From NCBI GenBank assembly GCA_040767605.1, contig JAXGOI010000001.1:124001-188000 (forward strand): a DNA stretch of 64,000 nt. Reading direction: 5' to 3'. The notes under the pieces are model-generated. The model was not told where the DNA came from and made no database searches. It saw only the letters and a program-made list of their open reading frames with translations. Both the position numbers and the translations under genes were made by a program. This DNA comes from JAXGOI01 sp040767605 (GTDB lineage Bacteria > Bacillota > Dehalobacteriia > UBA4068). This document shows positions 39,959 through 49,383 of the stretch, in pieces; the first letter of the stretch is position 1; each line of letters begins with the position of its first letter.

Positions 39959-41011
39959 TTGGTTTGGAGAAAAAAGCAAAAAACATATATAGTAAACGGT
40001 CTTTTTTTAGTTTTTTTAGGCATTTTAATTTGGCTTATTTTTTTATTATGGGATATTGTTTTGCCGTTTTTTTTGGGTATTTTACTTTCTTATTTATTTT
40101 TACCCCTGGTGAGGCTTTTAATTAATAAAAAAATCCCCCTTTTAATCTCTGTTATAATAATATACGGCGCTTTAGCGGGGTTTTTTTATTTGCTTTTATT
40201 TTTTGCCCTGCCGGAATTATTAAAAGACGCCCAGGAGCTCTTTTTATCCCTGCCGGATTTAAGCCGAAAAATAGGCGATTGGTGGCTTACCTTTAATCAA
40301 AATATGGAGAAATTCCATTTGCCGGAAAATATAATCAAGGCTATTTCCTCGGCTTTAGCTCAGGGGGAGGCCCAAATTGCCAGCAGAATCGGGGATATGG
40401 TTTTTTCCGTCTTTACTTTTTTAAAGCTTTTATTAAGCTTTCTTCTCGCTCCTATGCTCAGTTATTATATGCTGAGAGATGCCGGGAGCATAAAAAAAAC
40501 TCTAACAGCCTGGCTGCCGCCAAAACACAGGCCGGAAATTTTACGCATTGCCGGGGATATTAATTATTTAATCCGCCAGTTTTTATACGGCTATTTTTTA
40601 GTTTCTCTTATTGTGGGGTTTTTAACTTTTATTGCCTTAAAAATAATTGGCGTAAGGTATGCCTTATTTTTGGGCTTAATTATGGCCCTGGCGGATTTAA
40701 TCCCTTATTTTGGGCCCTTTATAGGGGCTTTGCCCGCTATTATACTGGCCTATTTAGACAGCTTTCGCTTAGCGGTACTAACAATAATTGTTTTAGTTAT
40801 TATTCAGCAATTAGAAAGCGCCGTAATTTCCCCTAAAATTATCGGCAATAGAATAGGCCTTCATCCTTTAAGCATAATATTTATTGTTTTGGCAGGGGGC
40901 TACTGGTTTGGGATATGGGGAATGGTGCTTGCGGTTCCCTTCGGCGCGGCTTTTAAGCTTATCCTGGCTTTTATTTACAGCTGTGCTGTATCCTGGAAAG
41001 AAATTAGCTAA
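39959..41011 (+). CDS. AI-2E family (PerM-like) transporter
   Basis: A 350-residue integral membrane protein with about seven or eight helices: two pairs at the N-terminus (~15-60 and ~65-95), an amphipathic middle (~100-165), and a C-terminal helical block containing ALADLIPYFGPFIGALPAII, the signature of this family. Members are variously annotated as autoinducer-2 exporters, ion antiporters or permeases; the substrate here is unknown. The start is TTG 39959 with GGGGG ~10 nt upstream, so the N-terminus is a little uncertain. Confidence 0.87.
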   Translation: MVWRKKQKTYIVNGLFLVFLGILIWLIFLLWDIVLPFFLGILLSYLFLPLVRLLINKKIPLLISVIIIYGALAGFFYLLLFFALPELLKDAQELFLSLPDLSRKIGDWWLTFNQNMEKFHLPENIIKAISSALAQGEAQIASRIGDMVFSVFTFLKLLLSFLLAPMLSYYMLRDAGSIKKTLTAWLPPKHRPEILRIAGDINYLIRQFLYGYFLVSLIVGFLTFIALKIIGVRYALFLGLIMALADLIPYFGPFIGALPAIILAYLDSFRLAVLTIIVLVIIQQLESAVISPKIIGNRIGLHPLSIIFIVLAGGYWFGIWGMVLAVPFGAAFKLILAFIYSCAVSWKEIS

Positions 41012-41096
41012 TTAAACTGTACAAAGATGAAAAAAATGGTAGAATAGTATACAGATAAAAAATTAGCTTTAAAATATAAACAAAGAGGAGATTTTT

Positions 41097-43763
41097 ATGT
41101 TGTTAAAGGGGAAAACATATTCCATTACCGGAGGGGAAATCCGCCAAAAATTCATTGATTATTTTACGAAGAGAGGCCATACCCATGTCCCCAGCTCTTC
41201 TTTAATTCCATATAATGACCCGACCCTGCTCTTTACAAATGCCGGCATGGTGCAATTTAAAGATGTTTTTTTAGGCCGGGAAAACAGGCCCTATACAAGA
41301 GCGGTAAGCTCCCAGCGCTGTGTAAGAGCCGGGGGGAAGCATAATGATTTGGATACGGTAGGCAAAACGGCCCGGCACCATACTTTTTTTGAAATGCTGG
41401 GGAATTTCTCCTTCGGGGATTATTTTAAGGAAGATGCCATTACCTATGCCTGGGAATTTATTATTGATGTTCTCGGCCTGGATAAAGAGAGAATTTATAT
41501 TACGGTTTTTGAAGAAGATAATGAAGCTGCGGAGCTTTGGAAAAAAATAGCTAAATTAGATGATGAGAGAATTCTCTTTATCGGGGCTAAGGATAATTTT
41601 TGGTCTATGGGGGATACCGGCCCCTGCGGCCCCTGCAGCGAAATTTTTTATGATAGGGGAGAGGCCTATACCTGTGACGCTCCCCAATGCGGCATCGGCA
41701 AATGCGATTGCGACCGCTATATGGAAATTTGGAATTTAGTTTTTATGCAGTATAACCGGGATGAAAAAGGGGTTTTAACGCCCTTGCCCAGCCCGAGTAT
41801 AGATACGGGTATGGGTTTGGAGAGGGTAACCGCAATCCTGCAGGGGGTGGAAAGCAATTATGATACAGATTTGCTTGCCCGCCTTATTGAGGCTATTTGT
41901 GAAATCTCCGGCAAAAGCTATGATCCCGGCCCCGAGGGCTTTGCCTTTAGAGTTATTGCCGACCATAGCAGAAGTTGCTCCTTTTTAATTTATGACGGTA
42001 TTATTCCCTCCAATGAGGGCAGAGGTTATGTTCTCCGGCGTATTTTAAGGAGAGCCGCTCGCTTTGGCAAGGCTTTAGGTTTAAACGAACCATTTTTATA
42101 TAAAATGGTTCCCTATGTTGCGGATTCTTTGGCTGACGCCTACCCCGAGCTGAAAAAAGAGGCCGAAAATATTTCTAAAATTATTAAAATCGAAGAAGAG
42201 CGCTTTCAGGCAACTTTGGAAGAGGGTATTAATATTGCGGAGGAAATAATTTCCCGGGTAAAAAAAGCCGGCCAAAGTGTAATGGAGGGCAAGGATGCCT
42301 TTATGCTTTACGATACTTACGGCTTTCCCCTGGATTTAACTAAAGATATTGGTAAGGAGCACGGACTGAGGGTAGATGAGGAAGGCTTTAATAAGGCAAT
42401 GGCCCAGCAAAGGCAGCTGGCTAAAAATGCCAGAAGGGAAGCCGCCGGCGGGGATGAAATAGCGGAGCTGGGCCAGCTTTTGGCCTCCTATGATGCCAGC
42501 CAATTTACGGGTTATACCGCCCTTGATGCCGAAGGAGAAATAAAAGCCCTGATTATTAAAGGGGCTTTTAAAGAAAATGCCGGAATAAATGAAACAGGCT
42601 GGCTGGTTTTAGATAAAACATCTTTTTATGGTGAAAGCGGCGGCCAGGCTGGAGATAAGGGGATAATCGGCGGCCAAAGCGGCAAAATGGAAATACTGGA
42701 TACGCAAAAGCTGCCTAATGGGGTAATTGCCCATAAATTTAAAGTAATTTCCGGCGAATTTGCTTTAGGCCAAAAAGTTAAAGCAGAAATAAATTGCGGC
42801 CAAAGGCAGGCTTTGGCTGCCAATCATACGGCAACCCATATGCTTCACCGGGCTTTGCGCAAAGTATTAGGGGAGCATGTTCATCAAACCGGCTCTCTTG
42901 TGGATAAAGACAGGCTCCGCTTTGATTTCAGCCATTTTGCGCCCCTCGCCCCTGAGGAAATCCAAGAGATTGAAAAGGATATTAATAAGCATATATTGGC
43001 AAATATCCCTGTTTCCTGCAGGGAAATGCCCCTTAAAGAGGCAAAAGCCCAGGGAGCAATGGCCTTTTTTGGAGATAAATACGGGGAAATTGTACGTATG
43101 GTTTCCATAGGGGATTACAGCAAGGAGCTTTGCGGGGGCACCCATTGCCGCGCTACCGGAGAAATTGGCCTGGCTAAAATAATAAGCGAAACAGGCATAG
43201 CCGCCGGTATGCGCCGTATAGAAATGCTTACGGGGGAAAATGCCTTAAATTACTATAAAGAACAGGAAGAAATTATTGAAAAACTGGCCGCTGTTTTTAA
43301 AACGGCCCCCAATGAGCTGTTGCATAGGGCGGAAAAGCTGGTAAGCGATTTAAAAGAGAAAAATAAAGAGATAGATAAGCTTAAGGCCGGCCTTGCCCAG
43401 GGCTCTATTGGAGATATGGCCAAGAATGCCCGGGAAATTAAAGGCTTAAAGGTTTTAGCCGCCTATGCCAAAGAGACTGATAGTATTAATGGCCTGCGTG
43501 AGCTTTTAGATACCCTGCGCCAAAAATATGTTTTAGATATTCTTGTTTTAGCCGCCAATGCCGGGGATAAAGCCGTATTTGTGGCCTCCTGCAATGAAAA
43601 TGCTCAGAAAGCGGGCTTTCATGCCGGTAAAATAGTTAAAGCCGTTGCCGCTGTTTGCGGCGGCGCAGGTGGGGGAAGGGGAGATATGGCACAGGCAGGG
43701 GGCAAGGATACTGCAAAAATACCCGAAGCCATTGAGGCCGCCTGGGCTTTATTAAATGAATAG
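41097..43763 (+). CDS. alaS: Alanyl-tRNA synthetase
   Basis: An 888-residue class II synthetase. Order of domains: catalytic (HTFFEMLGNFSFGDYF, motif 2 region; GMGLERV, motif 3), editing (HTATHMLH and CGGTHCRATGEIG zinc ligands), and the C-terminal DHHA1/C-Ala domain with CGGAGGGRGDMAQAGG. GAGGAG precedes ATG 41097. Unlike ileS there is no T-box; only ~85 bp separate it from the upstream gene. It begins the alaS-ireB-ruvX-DUF1292-mltG series common in Firmicutes. Confidence 0.97.
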   Translation: MLLKGKTYSITGGEIRQKFIDYFTKRGHTHVPSSSLIPYNDPTLLFTNAGMVQFKDVFLGRENRPYTRAVSSQRCVRAGGKHNDLDTVGKTARHHTFFEMLGNFSFGDYFKEDAITYAWEFIIDVLGLDKERIYITVFEEDNEAAELWKKIAKLDDERILFIGAKDNFWSMGDTGPCGPCSEIFYDRGEAYTCDAPQCGIGKCDCDRYMEIWNLVFMQYNRDEKGVLTPLPSPSIDTGMGLERVTAILQGVESNYDTDLLARLIEAICEISGKSYDPGPEGFAFRVIADHSRSCSFLIYDGIIPSNEGRGYVLRRILRRAARFGKALGLNEPFLYKMVPYVADSLADAYPELKKEAENISKIIKIEEERFQATLEEGINIAEEIISRVKKAGQSVMEGKDAFMLYDTYGFPLDLTKDIGKEHGLRVDEEGFNKAMAQQRQLAKNARREAAGGDEIAELGQLLASYDASQFTGYTALDAEGEIKALIIKGAFKENAGINETGWLVLDKTSFYGESGGQAGDKGIIGGQSGKMEILDTQKLPNGVIAHKFKVISGEFALGQKVKAEINCGQRQALAANHTATHMLHRALRKVLGEHVHQTGSLVDKDRLRFDFSHFAPLAPEEIQEIEKDINKHILANIPVSCREMPLKEAKAQGAMAFFGDKYGEIVRMVSIGDYSKELCGGTHCRATGEIGLAKIISETGIAAGMRRIEMLTGENALNYYKEQEEIIEKLAAVFKTAPNELLHRAEKLVSDLKEKNKEIDKLKAGLAQGSIGDMAKNAREIKGLKVLAAYAKETDSINGLRELLDTLRQKYVLDILVLAANAGDKAVFVASCNENAQKAGFHAGKIVKAVAAVCGGAGGGRGDMAQAGGKDTAKIPEAIEAAWALLNE

Positions 43764-43894
43764 ATATTCCCCATTCTAACTTTTACTTTGTATTTATAAA
43801 GGGAAAGCCCCCTAGGCGGGAGAATAGTATTGAATGCAAGAATAATCTGGCTGCATAATTTATAATCAGCAAGGCAAAGGAGGGCGAATTAGGT

Positions 43895-44164
43895 ATGCCG
43901 GCAAATACAGGTAATTTTGAAGAAACCATGAGTTTTGATGTAAGAAAAGAAGAAGAGCTTAACCCCAGCGATGTTTTAAAAGCGGTTTATGCCGCCTTAA
44001 GGGAAAAGGGCTATAACCCTATAAATCAGCTGGTAGGGTATTTAATTTCCGGGGATCCGGCTTATATTACCAGCCATAAGCAGGCCCGCAGCCTTATTCG
44101 CAGGGTTGAAAGAGATGAGCTTATAGAGGAATTGCTCTCCTATTATGTTAAGGATATAGACTGA
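43895..44164 (+). CDS. ireB: IreB family regulatory phosphoprotein (UPF0297)
   Basis: An 89-residue protein with the UPF0297 core DVLKAVYAALREKGYNPINQ, VGYLISGDPAYITSHK and ARSLIRRVERDELIEELL. In enterococci IreB is a substrate of the Ser/Thr kinase IreK through N-terminal Thr residues; here Thr5 and Thr11 are candidates. It lies between alaS and ruvX. A terminator hairpin is found between it and ruvX. Confidence 0.93.
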   Translation: MPANTGNFEETMSFDVRKEEELNPSDVLKAVYAALREKGYNPINQLVGYLISGDPAYITSHKQARSLIRRVERDELIEELLSYYVKDID

Positions 44165-44165
44165 T

Positions 44166-44194
44166 AAAAAGCGGCCTAAAGCCGCTTTTTATTT
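44166..44194 (+). terminator. Terminator between ireB and ruvX
   Basis: AAAAAGCGGC / GCCGCTTTTT with loop CTAAA and TATTT. It sits directly upstream of the ruvX ribosome site (GAGGTG), so it may attenuate rather than fully stop transcription. Confidence 0.8.
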
Positions 44195-44208
44195 AATGAG
44201 GTGCTTTT

Positions 44209-44625
44209 ATGCGTAAAATGGGCTTAGATATTGGAGAAAAAAATATCGGCATTGCCTTAAGCGACCCTTTGGGCTGGACGGCTCAAGGCCTTGAAACCCT
44301 GAGAAGGCGCAAGCCGGAAAAGGATTTAGAGGCCTTAAAAGAAATAATTTTAAAATATGAGGTTGAGGAAATAATTATAGGCCTGCCTTTAAATATGGAC
44401 GGCAGCGAAGGGCCTTCCGCTGAAAAAGCCAGGGAATTTGGATTGGCCTTAAAAGAATTTACCGGCTTAAAGATTATTTATAAAGATGAAAGGCTATCCA
44501 CCGTGGCCGCCCAAAGAGTGCTGCTAGAGGGGGATGTTTCCCGCCTTAGGCGCAAAAAAGTTATCGATAAAATAGCTGCCGCCTATATTTTACAGGGTTA
44601 TTTAGATTTCTTAAATCAAAAATAA
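44209..44625 (+). CDS. ruvX: Holliday junction resolvase-like RuvX (YqgF)
   Basis: A 138-residue RNase H-fold protein. MGLDIGEKNIGIALSDPLG carries the first catalytic Asp, EEIIIGLPLNMDGSEGPSA the central Glu/Asp region, and YKDERLSTVAAQRVL with IDKIAAAYILQGYLD the C-terminal acidic residue. Proposed to process 16S rRNA ends or Holliday junctions. Preceded by a terminator, followed by DUF1292. Confidence 0.95.
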   Translation: MRKMGLDIGEKNIGIALSDPLGWTAQGLETLRRRKPEKDLEALKEIILKYEVEEIIIGLPLNMDGSEGPSAEKAREFGLALKEFTGLKIIYKDERLSTVAAQRVLLEGDVSRLRRKKVIDKIAAAYILQGYLDFLNQK

Positions 44626-44657
44626 AATAAATAAATATTTGCAATAATATATAATAT

Positions 44658-44686
44658 TTGACTTTAAATATCTTTTAAGATAAAAT
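44658..44686 (+). promoter_or_regulatory. Sigma-A promoter of the DUF1292 gene
   Basis: TTGACT, 17 bp, TAAAAT; 30 bp before the start codon. Confidence 0.65.
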
Positions 44687-44716
44687 AAATCAACATACTG
44701 CGATGGGGGTGCTTTT

Positions 44717-45016
44717 ATGAACGAGCTTATCACATTAGTTGATGAGGAAGGCCATGAACATCAATTTGAGGTTGAGGCAATTTTTGATGTAGAGGATGAA
44801 AAATACGCAGTTTTAATACCCATGAGTGAGGAATACGCCAATACCAATGAGGCCATAATTATGAAATTCGGTATCGATGAAGAAACAAAAGAGGAAGTTC
44901 TTTTCGATATTGAATGTGATGAGGAATGGAATAGGGTTGCGGATGCCTATGATGAAATAATAGAAGAAGAAACCCAGGATGAAGAGACCGGGGATATTGA
45001 CGACGACGAATATTAA
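44717..45016 (+). CDS. DUF1292 family protein
   Basis: A 99-residue strongly acidic protein. ITLVDEEGHEHQFEVEAIFD, YAVLIPM and DIECDEEWNRVADAYDEI are the DUF1292 (YrzB) pattern. Function unknown, but its place after ruvX is highly conserved in Firmicutes. The last ~20 residues are a run of Asp/Glu. It has its own promoter and terminator. Confidence 0.92.
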   Translation: MNELITLVDEEGHEHQFEVEAIFDVEDEKYAVLIPMSEEYANTNEAIIMKFGIDEETKEEVLFDIECDEEWNRVADAYDEIIEEETQDEETGDIDDDEY

Positions 45017-45055
45017 ATATTTTATTTTTAAACTTTTAAATTTATATTTTATTAA

Positions 45056-45083
45056 GCAGCCCGGCTTGCCGGGCTTTTTATTA
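45056..45083 (+). terminator. Intrinsic terminator after DUF1292
   Basis: AGCCCGG / CCGGGCT with loop CTTG and T-run. Confidence 0.88.
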
Positions 45084-45094
45084 TAATCTATCGC

Positions 45095-45123
45095 TTGTTC
45101 TAAGATTAGACAAAGTGTATAAT
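45095..45123 (+). promoter_or_regulatory. Sigma-A promoter of mltG
   Basis: TTGTTC, 17 bp, TATAAT preceded by GTG. Confidence 0.65.
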
Positions 45124-45149
45124 TAAAGGCAGAAGTGGAGGTGCAGGCT

Positions 45150-46184
45150 TTGGCAAGAAGAGTAAAGAGAAAAAGAAAGCTGAATTTTGCCGGAATTGCC
45201 GTAATTACCGGCCTTTTTATTTTGCTGGGGATTATTTTTATTGCTAAATGGTACAGCAATTTAGATAAACCAATTACACTAAATGGCATTACTGAGGTAA
45301 ATATTGCCCAAGGCAGCAATACAAAGGCAATATCCGAAAAGCTTTACGGGGCAGGGCTTACAAGGCATGAAATTTCCTTTAGCCTTTATGCCAAAAAGCA
45401 GGGGATTGAAAATAAATTAAAGCCGGGGCTTTATTCCTTTGAGGGCCTTGTAACCCTGGAGGATATTGCCGAAAAGCTGGTAGCCGGTAAATTAGCCGAA
45501 GAAATTAGGATAACCATACCCGAGGGGCTTACCGTAAAGCAAACCGGAGAAATTTTTGCCTCCCAGGGCTTAATAGATTTAGAAACTTTTTTAGAGCTTG
45601 CCAATAACGGAGACTTCCCCTACGCCTATTTGCCCCCCAAGGGGGCGGAAAACCGCCTGGAGGGCTTTCTCTTCCCGGATACATATATGATAAGCTACAA
45701 GTGGGATGAGGCGGATATTCTTAATTTGCTTTTAGGCCAATTTGATAAAATCTGGAAAGACCAATGGCGTGATAGAGCAAAAGAGTTAAATATGGACACC
45801 TTGGAAATAATCACTTTGGCCTCCATTATAGAAAAAGAGGCCAAAGTTGCCCAAGACCGCCCCATAATTTCCGGTGTTTTTCATAACAGGCTTAAAATTA
45901 AAATGGCCTTGCAATCCTGCGCAACAGTGCAGTTTATTTTAGGCGAACCTAAAAACCCGCTTTTATATGCGGATTTGGAAATAGAATCCCCATATAATAC
46001 GTATAAAAATCAGGACCTGCCCCCGGGGCCTATTGCAGCCCCCGGCAAGGCCGCCATAGAAGCCGCCCTTTACCCTGAAGATAATGAATACCTCTATTTT
46101 GTGGCTAAAAGCGACGGTTCGCATTATTTCAGTAAAACCCTTGCAGAGCATAATGCGGCAAAAAGAAAGTATTTAAATCAGTAA
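45150..46184 (+). CDS. mltG: Endolytic murein transglycosylase MltG
   Basis: A 344-residue YceG-family enzyme that cleaves nascent glycan strands and so sets their length. A basic cytoplasmic start (ARRVKRKRK) and one transmembrane helix (~15-37) are followed by a LysM-like region and the catalytic domain with IITLASIIEKEAK (catalytic Glu) and SPYNTYKNQDLPPGPIAAPG. TTG 45150 is the best start because GGAGGTG ends 6 nt before it; the GTG at 45135 lies inside that ribosome region. The last codons and stop are part of a 21-bp tandem repeat. Confidence 0.92.
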   Translation: MARRVKRKRKLNFAGIAVITGLFILLGIIFIAKWYSNLDKPITLNGITEVNIAQGSNTKAISEKLYGAGLTRHEISFSLYAKKQGIENKLKPGLYSFEGLVTLEDIAEKLVAGKLAEEIRITIPEGLTVKQTGEIFASQGLIDLETFLELANNGDFPYAYLPPKGAENRLEGFLFPDTYMISYKWDEADILNLLLGQFDKIWKDQWRDRAKELNMDTLEIITLASIIEKEAKVAQDRPIISGVFHNRLKIKMALQSCATVQFILGEPKNPLLYADLEIESPYNTYKNQDLPPGPIAAPGKAAIEAALYPEDNEYLYFVAKSDGSHYFSKTLAEHNAAKRKYLNQ

Positions 46185-46229
46185 ATAAAGTATTTAAACC
46201 AGTAAATAAAGTATTTAAATCAGCAAATA
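46167..46229 (+). repeat. Three tandem 21-bp repeats at the mltG end
   Basis: The unit AAGTATTTAAATCAGTAAAT(A) occurs three times in a row at 46167, 46188 and 46209 with one or two substitutions. The first copy encodes the last five residues of MltG and its TAA stop; the other two are in the spacer before the U32 gene. This looks like slipped-strand duplication of the gene end. Confidence 0.85.
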
Positions 46230-46239
46230 AGGAGTATCT

Positions 46240-47460
46240 ATGAAAGGCCGAAAACCGGAAATTGTAGCCCCTGCGGGGGATTATGAAAAGCTTTGCTTTG
46301 CCTTTACCTACGGCGCGGATTGTGTTTATGCGGGGGGCAAAGAATTCTCTTTACGGGCAAATGCCGGGAACTTTTCTCTTGAAGAATTGAAAAACGGCCT
46401 GGATTTTGCCCATAGCCTGAATAAAAAGCTGTATTTGGCGGTAAATATATTCCCCAGAAATAGGCAAATAAAAGAGCTTACCGCCTATTTAAAGGCTGTT
46501 GGGAAAATGGACTTGGATGCCCTGATAATTTCCGACCCGGGGGTTTTTGCCCTGGCAAAAGAATATGCCGGGGATATTCCCATTCACATTAGCACACAGG
46601 CTAATAATATTAATTTACCCTCGGCTAAATTTTGGGCCGGCCTTGGGGCCAAAAGAATTGTTTTAGGCAGAGAGCTTTCTTTTGAAGAGATTAAAGAGAT
46701 TTCTTTAAACGCAGGCCTTGAGACGGAAATATTTGTTCATGGGGCAATTTGCATTTCCTATTCCGGCCGCTGCCTTTTAAGCAGCTTTTTAAATAATAGG
46801 GATGCCAATTTAGGGGATTGTTCCCATCCCTGCCGCTGGAATTATGCCCTTAGGGAGGAAAAGCGCCTGGGGGAATACTTCCCAATTGAGGAAGATGATA
46901 AAGGCGCCTATATTTTCAACAGCAAAGATTTATGCCTTTTGCCTTTTATGAAAGAAATAATCGCCAGCGGGGCCGCTGCTTTAAAAATTGAAGGCCGCAA
47001 TAAAAGCGCTTATTATGTGGCAAATATTGTCAGAGCTTACCGCTTGGCTTTGGATGCCGCCTGGGAGGAGGGGGAAAATTATACTCTGCCTGATTTTTTA
47101 CTTGAAGAAGTTAAAAAAGTAAGCCACAGGGATTATACCTCGGCCTTCTTTTTTAAGCCCCCCAAAGGCGGGGAATACCGTTATGATGACGGCAATTATA
47201 TAAGGGAATATGATTTTGCAGGCATTGTTCACGGGGCGGACGGAGAATTCTTAACCGTGGAGCAGAGGAATCATTTAAAAGTGGGGGATGAAATAGAAAT
47301 AATTACCCCAAAGGCTGAGGATATTTCCTTAAAAATCAGGCTTATTCTGGATGATGCCGGCAAAAGCATTGAGGCCGCAAACAGGCCCCGGCAGCTGATT
47401 AAAATACCCTGCCGTGATATACCCCCCTTACCCGCCATTATCCGCCGCCGCCAAAGATAA
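46240..47460 (+). CDS. U32 family peptidase / tRNA hydroxylation protein
   Basis: A 406-residue TIM-barrel protein of the U32 family. EIVAPAGDYEKLCFAFTYGAD, LHVSTQ-like HISTQANNIN, VLGREL and the Cys set CISYSGRCLLSS and GDCSHPCRW (predicted Fe-S ligands) are present. ALKIEGRNKSAYYVA completes the pattern. Homologues in this position (after mltG) correspond to TrhP, which with prephenate supports 5-hydroxylation of tRNA U34. Peptidase activity is an older, doubtful annotation. It starts 10 bp after the tandem repeat. Confidence 0.9.
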   Translation: MKGRKPEIVAPAGDYEKLCFAFTYGADCVYAGGKEFSLRANAGNFSLEELKNGLDFAHSLNKKLYLAVNIFPRNRQIKELTAYLKAVGKMDLDALIISDPGVFALAKEYAGDIPIHISTQANNINLPSAKFWAGLGAKRIVLGRELSFEEIKEISLNAGLETEIFVHGAICISYSGRCLLSSFLNNRDANLGDCSHPCRWNYALREEKRLGEYFPIEEDDKGAYIFNSKDLCLLPFMKEIIASGAAALKIEGRNKSAYYVANIVRAYRLALDAAWEEGENYTLPDFLLEEVKKVSHRDYTSAFFFKPPKGGEYRYDDGNYIREYDFAGIVHGADGEFLTVEQRNHLKVGDEIEIITPKAEDISLKIRLILDDAGKSIEAANRPRQLIKIPCRDIPPLPAIIRRRQR

Positions 47461-47518
47461 GCATTGCACAAAGCATTTATAAGGCTGCTTTTTGGCAAGC
47501 GAATTATAGATATTGCCT

Positions 47519-47547
47519 TTGACGGAGGCTTATTTTTACTATATAAT
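47519..47547 (+). promoter_or_regulatory. Sigma-A promoter of the acyl-CoA synthetase operon
   Basis: TTGACG, 17 bp, TATAAT, leaving an ~80-nt leader rich in TTGCAATTT-like repeats. Confidence 0.75.
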
Positions 47548-47632
47548 ATATTCATTGTACAATTTGCAATCTTAATTATTCTGCTTGCAATTTTTATTCT
47601 ACAACTTACAATCTTTAAGGAGGATATTCTGG

Positions 47633-49303
47633 ATGCCGGATAAGCTTTGGGAATTAACCTTAGGGGGCCTGCTTGATAAAGTGGCCTCAGAGCACCCCAA
47701 TCATGATGCTGTTCTCTATACCGACAGACCCTTTAGAAAAACATACAGCCAGTTTAGAGATATTTGTAATGAAACCGCCAAGGGCTTTTTAGCCCTGGGG
47801 ATAAAAAAAGGGGATCATATTGCGGTATGGGCCACCAATTACCCTGAGTGGATGGTGGCAATGTTTGCCAGCGCTAAAATCGGCGCGGTTTTAGTAACCG
47901 TTAATACAAATTATAAAGAATATGAGGTTGAATACTTACTTAAGCAAAGCGATTCCACCACCCTTATTTTAATTGACGGCTTTAAAGATTCTGATTATAT
48001 AAGTATAATCAATAAACTTAACCCAAACCTTGCTCAATGCGAGCCTGATAAAGTTGAATTTGATAATTTGCCCTTCTTTAAAAACCTTATTTATGTGGGG
48101 GATAAAGAAGCCCCCAAAGGTATGTACCATTGGAACCAGCTTAAGGAACTGGGTGAAAATATTGACGATAAAGAATTAGAGGCTATTCAGGCCGGCCTTA
48201 ATTGCCATGATGTTATTAATATGCAATATACCTCCGGCACCACCGGCTTTCCCAAGGGGGTAATGCTTACCCATTATAATATTATTAATAATGGCAAAAG
48301 TATTGGGGATTGCATGGAGTTTACCTATAAGGATAAGCTTTGTATTCCGGTTCCCTTTTTCCATTGTTTTGGCTGTGTGCTGGCAATTTTAGCCGCTGTT
48401 ACCCATGGTGCTACTATGGTGCCCATTGATTATTACCAGCCTCTTAAAGTAATGGAAGCCGTTGAAAGAGAAAAATGCACGGCGGTACACGGCGTTCCCA
48501 CTATGTTCATTGCCATGCTGGAGCATCCCCGGTTTAAAGAATTTGATTTTTCTCTTTTGCGCACCGGTATTATGGCAGGCTCCCCCTGCCCTATAAAGGT
48601 AATGCGCCAGGCTGTGGACGAAATGAATTTAACTGAGCTTACCATTGCCTACGGCCTTACCGAGGCTTCCCCTGTTTGCTGCCAAACCCGCACAGACGAT
48701 AGCCTGGAGCTGAGGGTTTCTACCGTGGGGCGGGCTTTGCCTAATATAGAGGTAAAAATTGCAGACCCGGAAACAGGGGTGGATTTACCCCCCGATACCC
48801 CGGGGGAATTATTAATCCGCGGTTACAGCATTATGAAGGGCTATTATAAAATGCCTGAGGCAACTTCTCAGGCCATAGATAAAGAGGGCTGGCTCCACAC
48901 AGGGGATTTAGCCACTATGGGTGAAAACGGCTATTTTAAAATAACCGGAAGAATTAAAGATATGATTATCCGCGGGGGGGAAAATATTTACCCCAAAGAA
49001 ATTGAAGAATTTATCTATACCCACCCGGCTGTTAAGGATGTTCAGGTAATCGGCGCCCCCAGCAAGGATTACGGAGAGGAAATTGCAGCCTATATAATCC
49101 TTAAAGAAGGGGAAAGCATAAGCGAAGACGAGATTAAAGAATATGTAAAAAGCCATATGGCAAGGCATAAAACCCCGCGCTATGTGCTGTTTACAGATTG
49201 TTTCCCCATGACGGCCAGCGGGAAAATTCAAAAATACAAGCTGCGGGAAATGGCCATTGAAAAGCTGCATCTTGAGGATGATGATTCCATAGAAACGGCC
49301 TGA
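47633..49303 (+). CDS. AMP-binding acyl-CoA synthetase
   Basis: A 556-residue ANL-superfamily ligase that activates a carboxylic acid to its CoA thioester through an acyl-AMP. Motifs: YTSGTTGFPKG (P-loop, ~196-206), YGLTEASPV, GWLHTGDLA, and the A8-A10 C-terminal region GRIKDMIIRGGENIYPKEIE and ASGKIQKYKLRE (catalytic Lys). Closest in feel to medium/long-chain fatty acyl-CoA synthetases such as YngI. ATG 47633 follows AAGGAGG by 9 nt. It heads a probable operon with an isomerase and a ferredoxin oxidoreductase. Confidence 0.93.
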   Translation: MPDKLWELTLGGLLDKVASEHPNHDAVLYTDRPFRKTYSQFRDICNETAKGFLALGIKKGDHIAVWATNYPEWMVAMFASAKIGAVLVTVNTNYKEYEVEYLLKQSDSTTLILIDGFKDSDYISIINKLNPNLAQCEPDKVEFDNLPFFKNLIYVGDKEAPKGMYHWNQLKELGENIDDKELEAIQAGLNCHDVINMQYTSGTTGFPKGVMLTHYNIINNGKSIGDCMEFTYKDKLCIPVPFFHCFGCVLAILAAVTHGATMVPIDYYQPLKVMEAVEREKCTAVHGVPTMFIAMLEHPRFKEFDFSLLRTGIMAGSPCPIKVMRQAVDEMNLTELTIAYGLTEASPVCCQTRTDDSLELRVSTVGRALPNIEVKIADPETGVDLPPDTPGELLIRGYSIMKGYYKMPEATSQAIDKEGWLHTGDLATMGENGYFKITGRIKDMIIRGGENIYPKEIEEFIYTHPAVKDVQVIGAPSKDYGEEIAAYIILKEGESISEDEIKEYVKSHMARHKTPRYVLFTDCFPMTASGKIQKYKLREMAIEKLHLEDDDSIETA

Positions 49304-49383
49304 TTATTTACCCGGAAGCAAGAATATATTTATGCGGATTTATTTTGGATGCATTTTGAGTACATTTAAAGGGAGGTAAGAAT

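Noticed and set aside
39594..39986. Minus-strand 130-codon frame across the zinc-ribbon and small membrane genes
   Set aside because: The plus strand carries two coupled ORFs with AGGAGGT sites and a CX2C...CX2C ribbon, which the minus frame does not explain.
46167..46229. Tandem repeats as a CRISPR array
   Set aside because: Units are directly adjacent with no spacers, only 21 bp, and contain the mltG stop codon.
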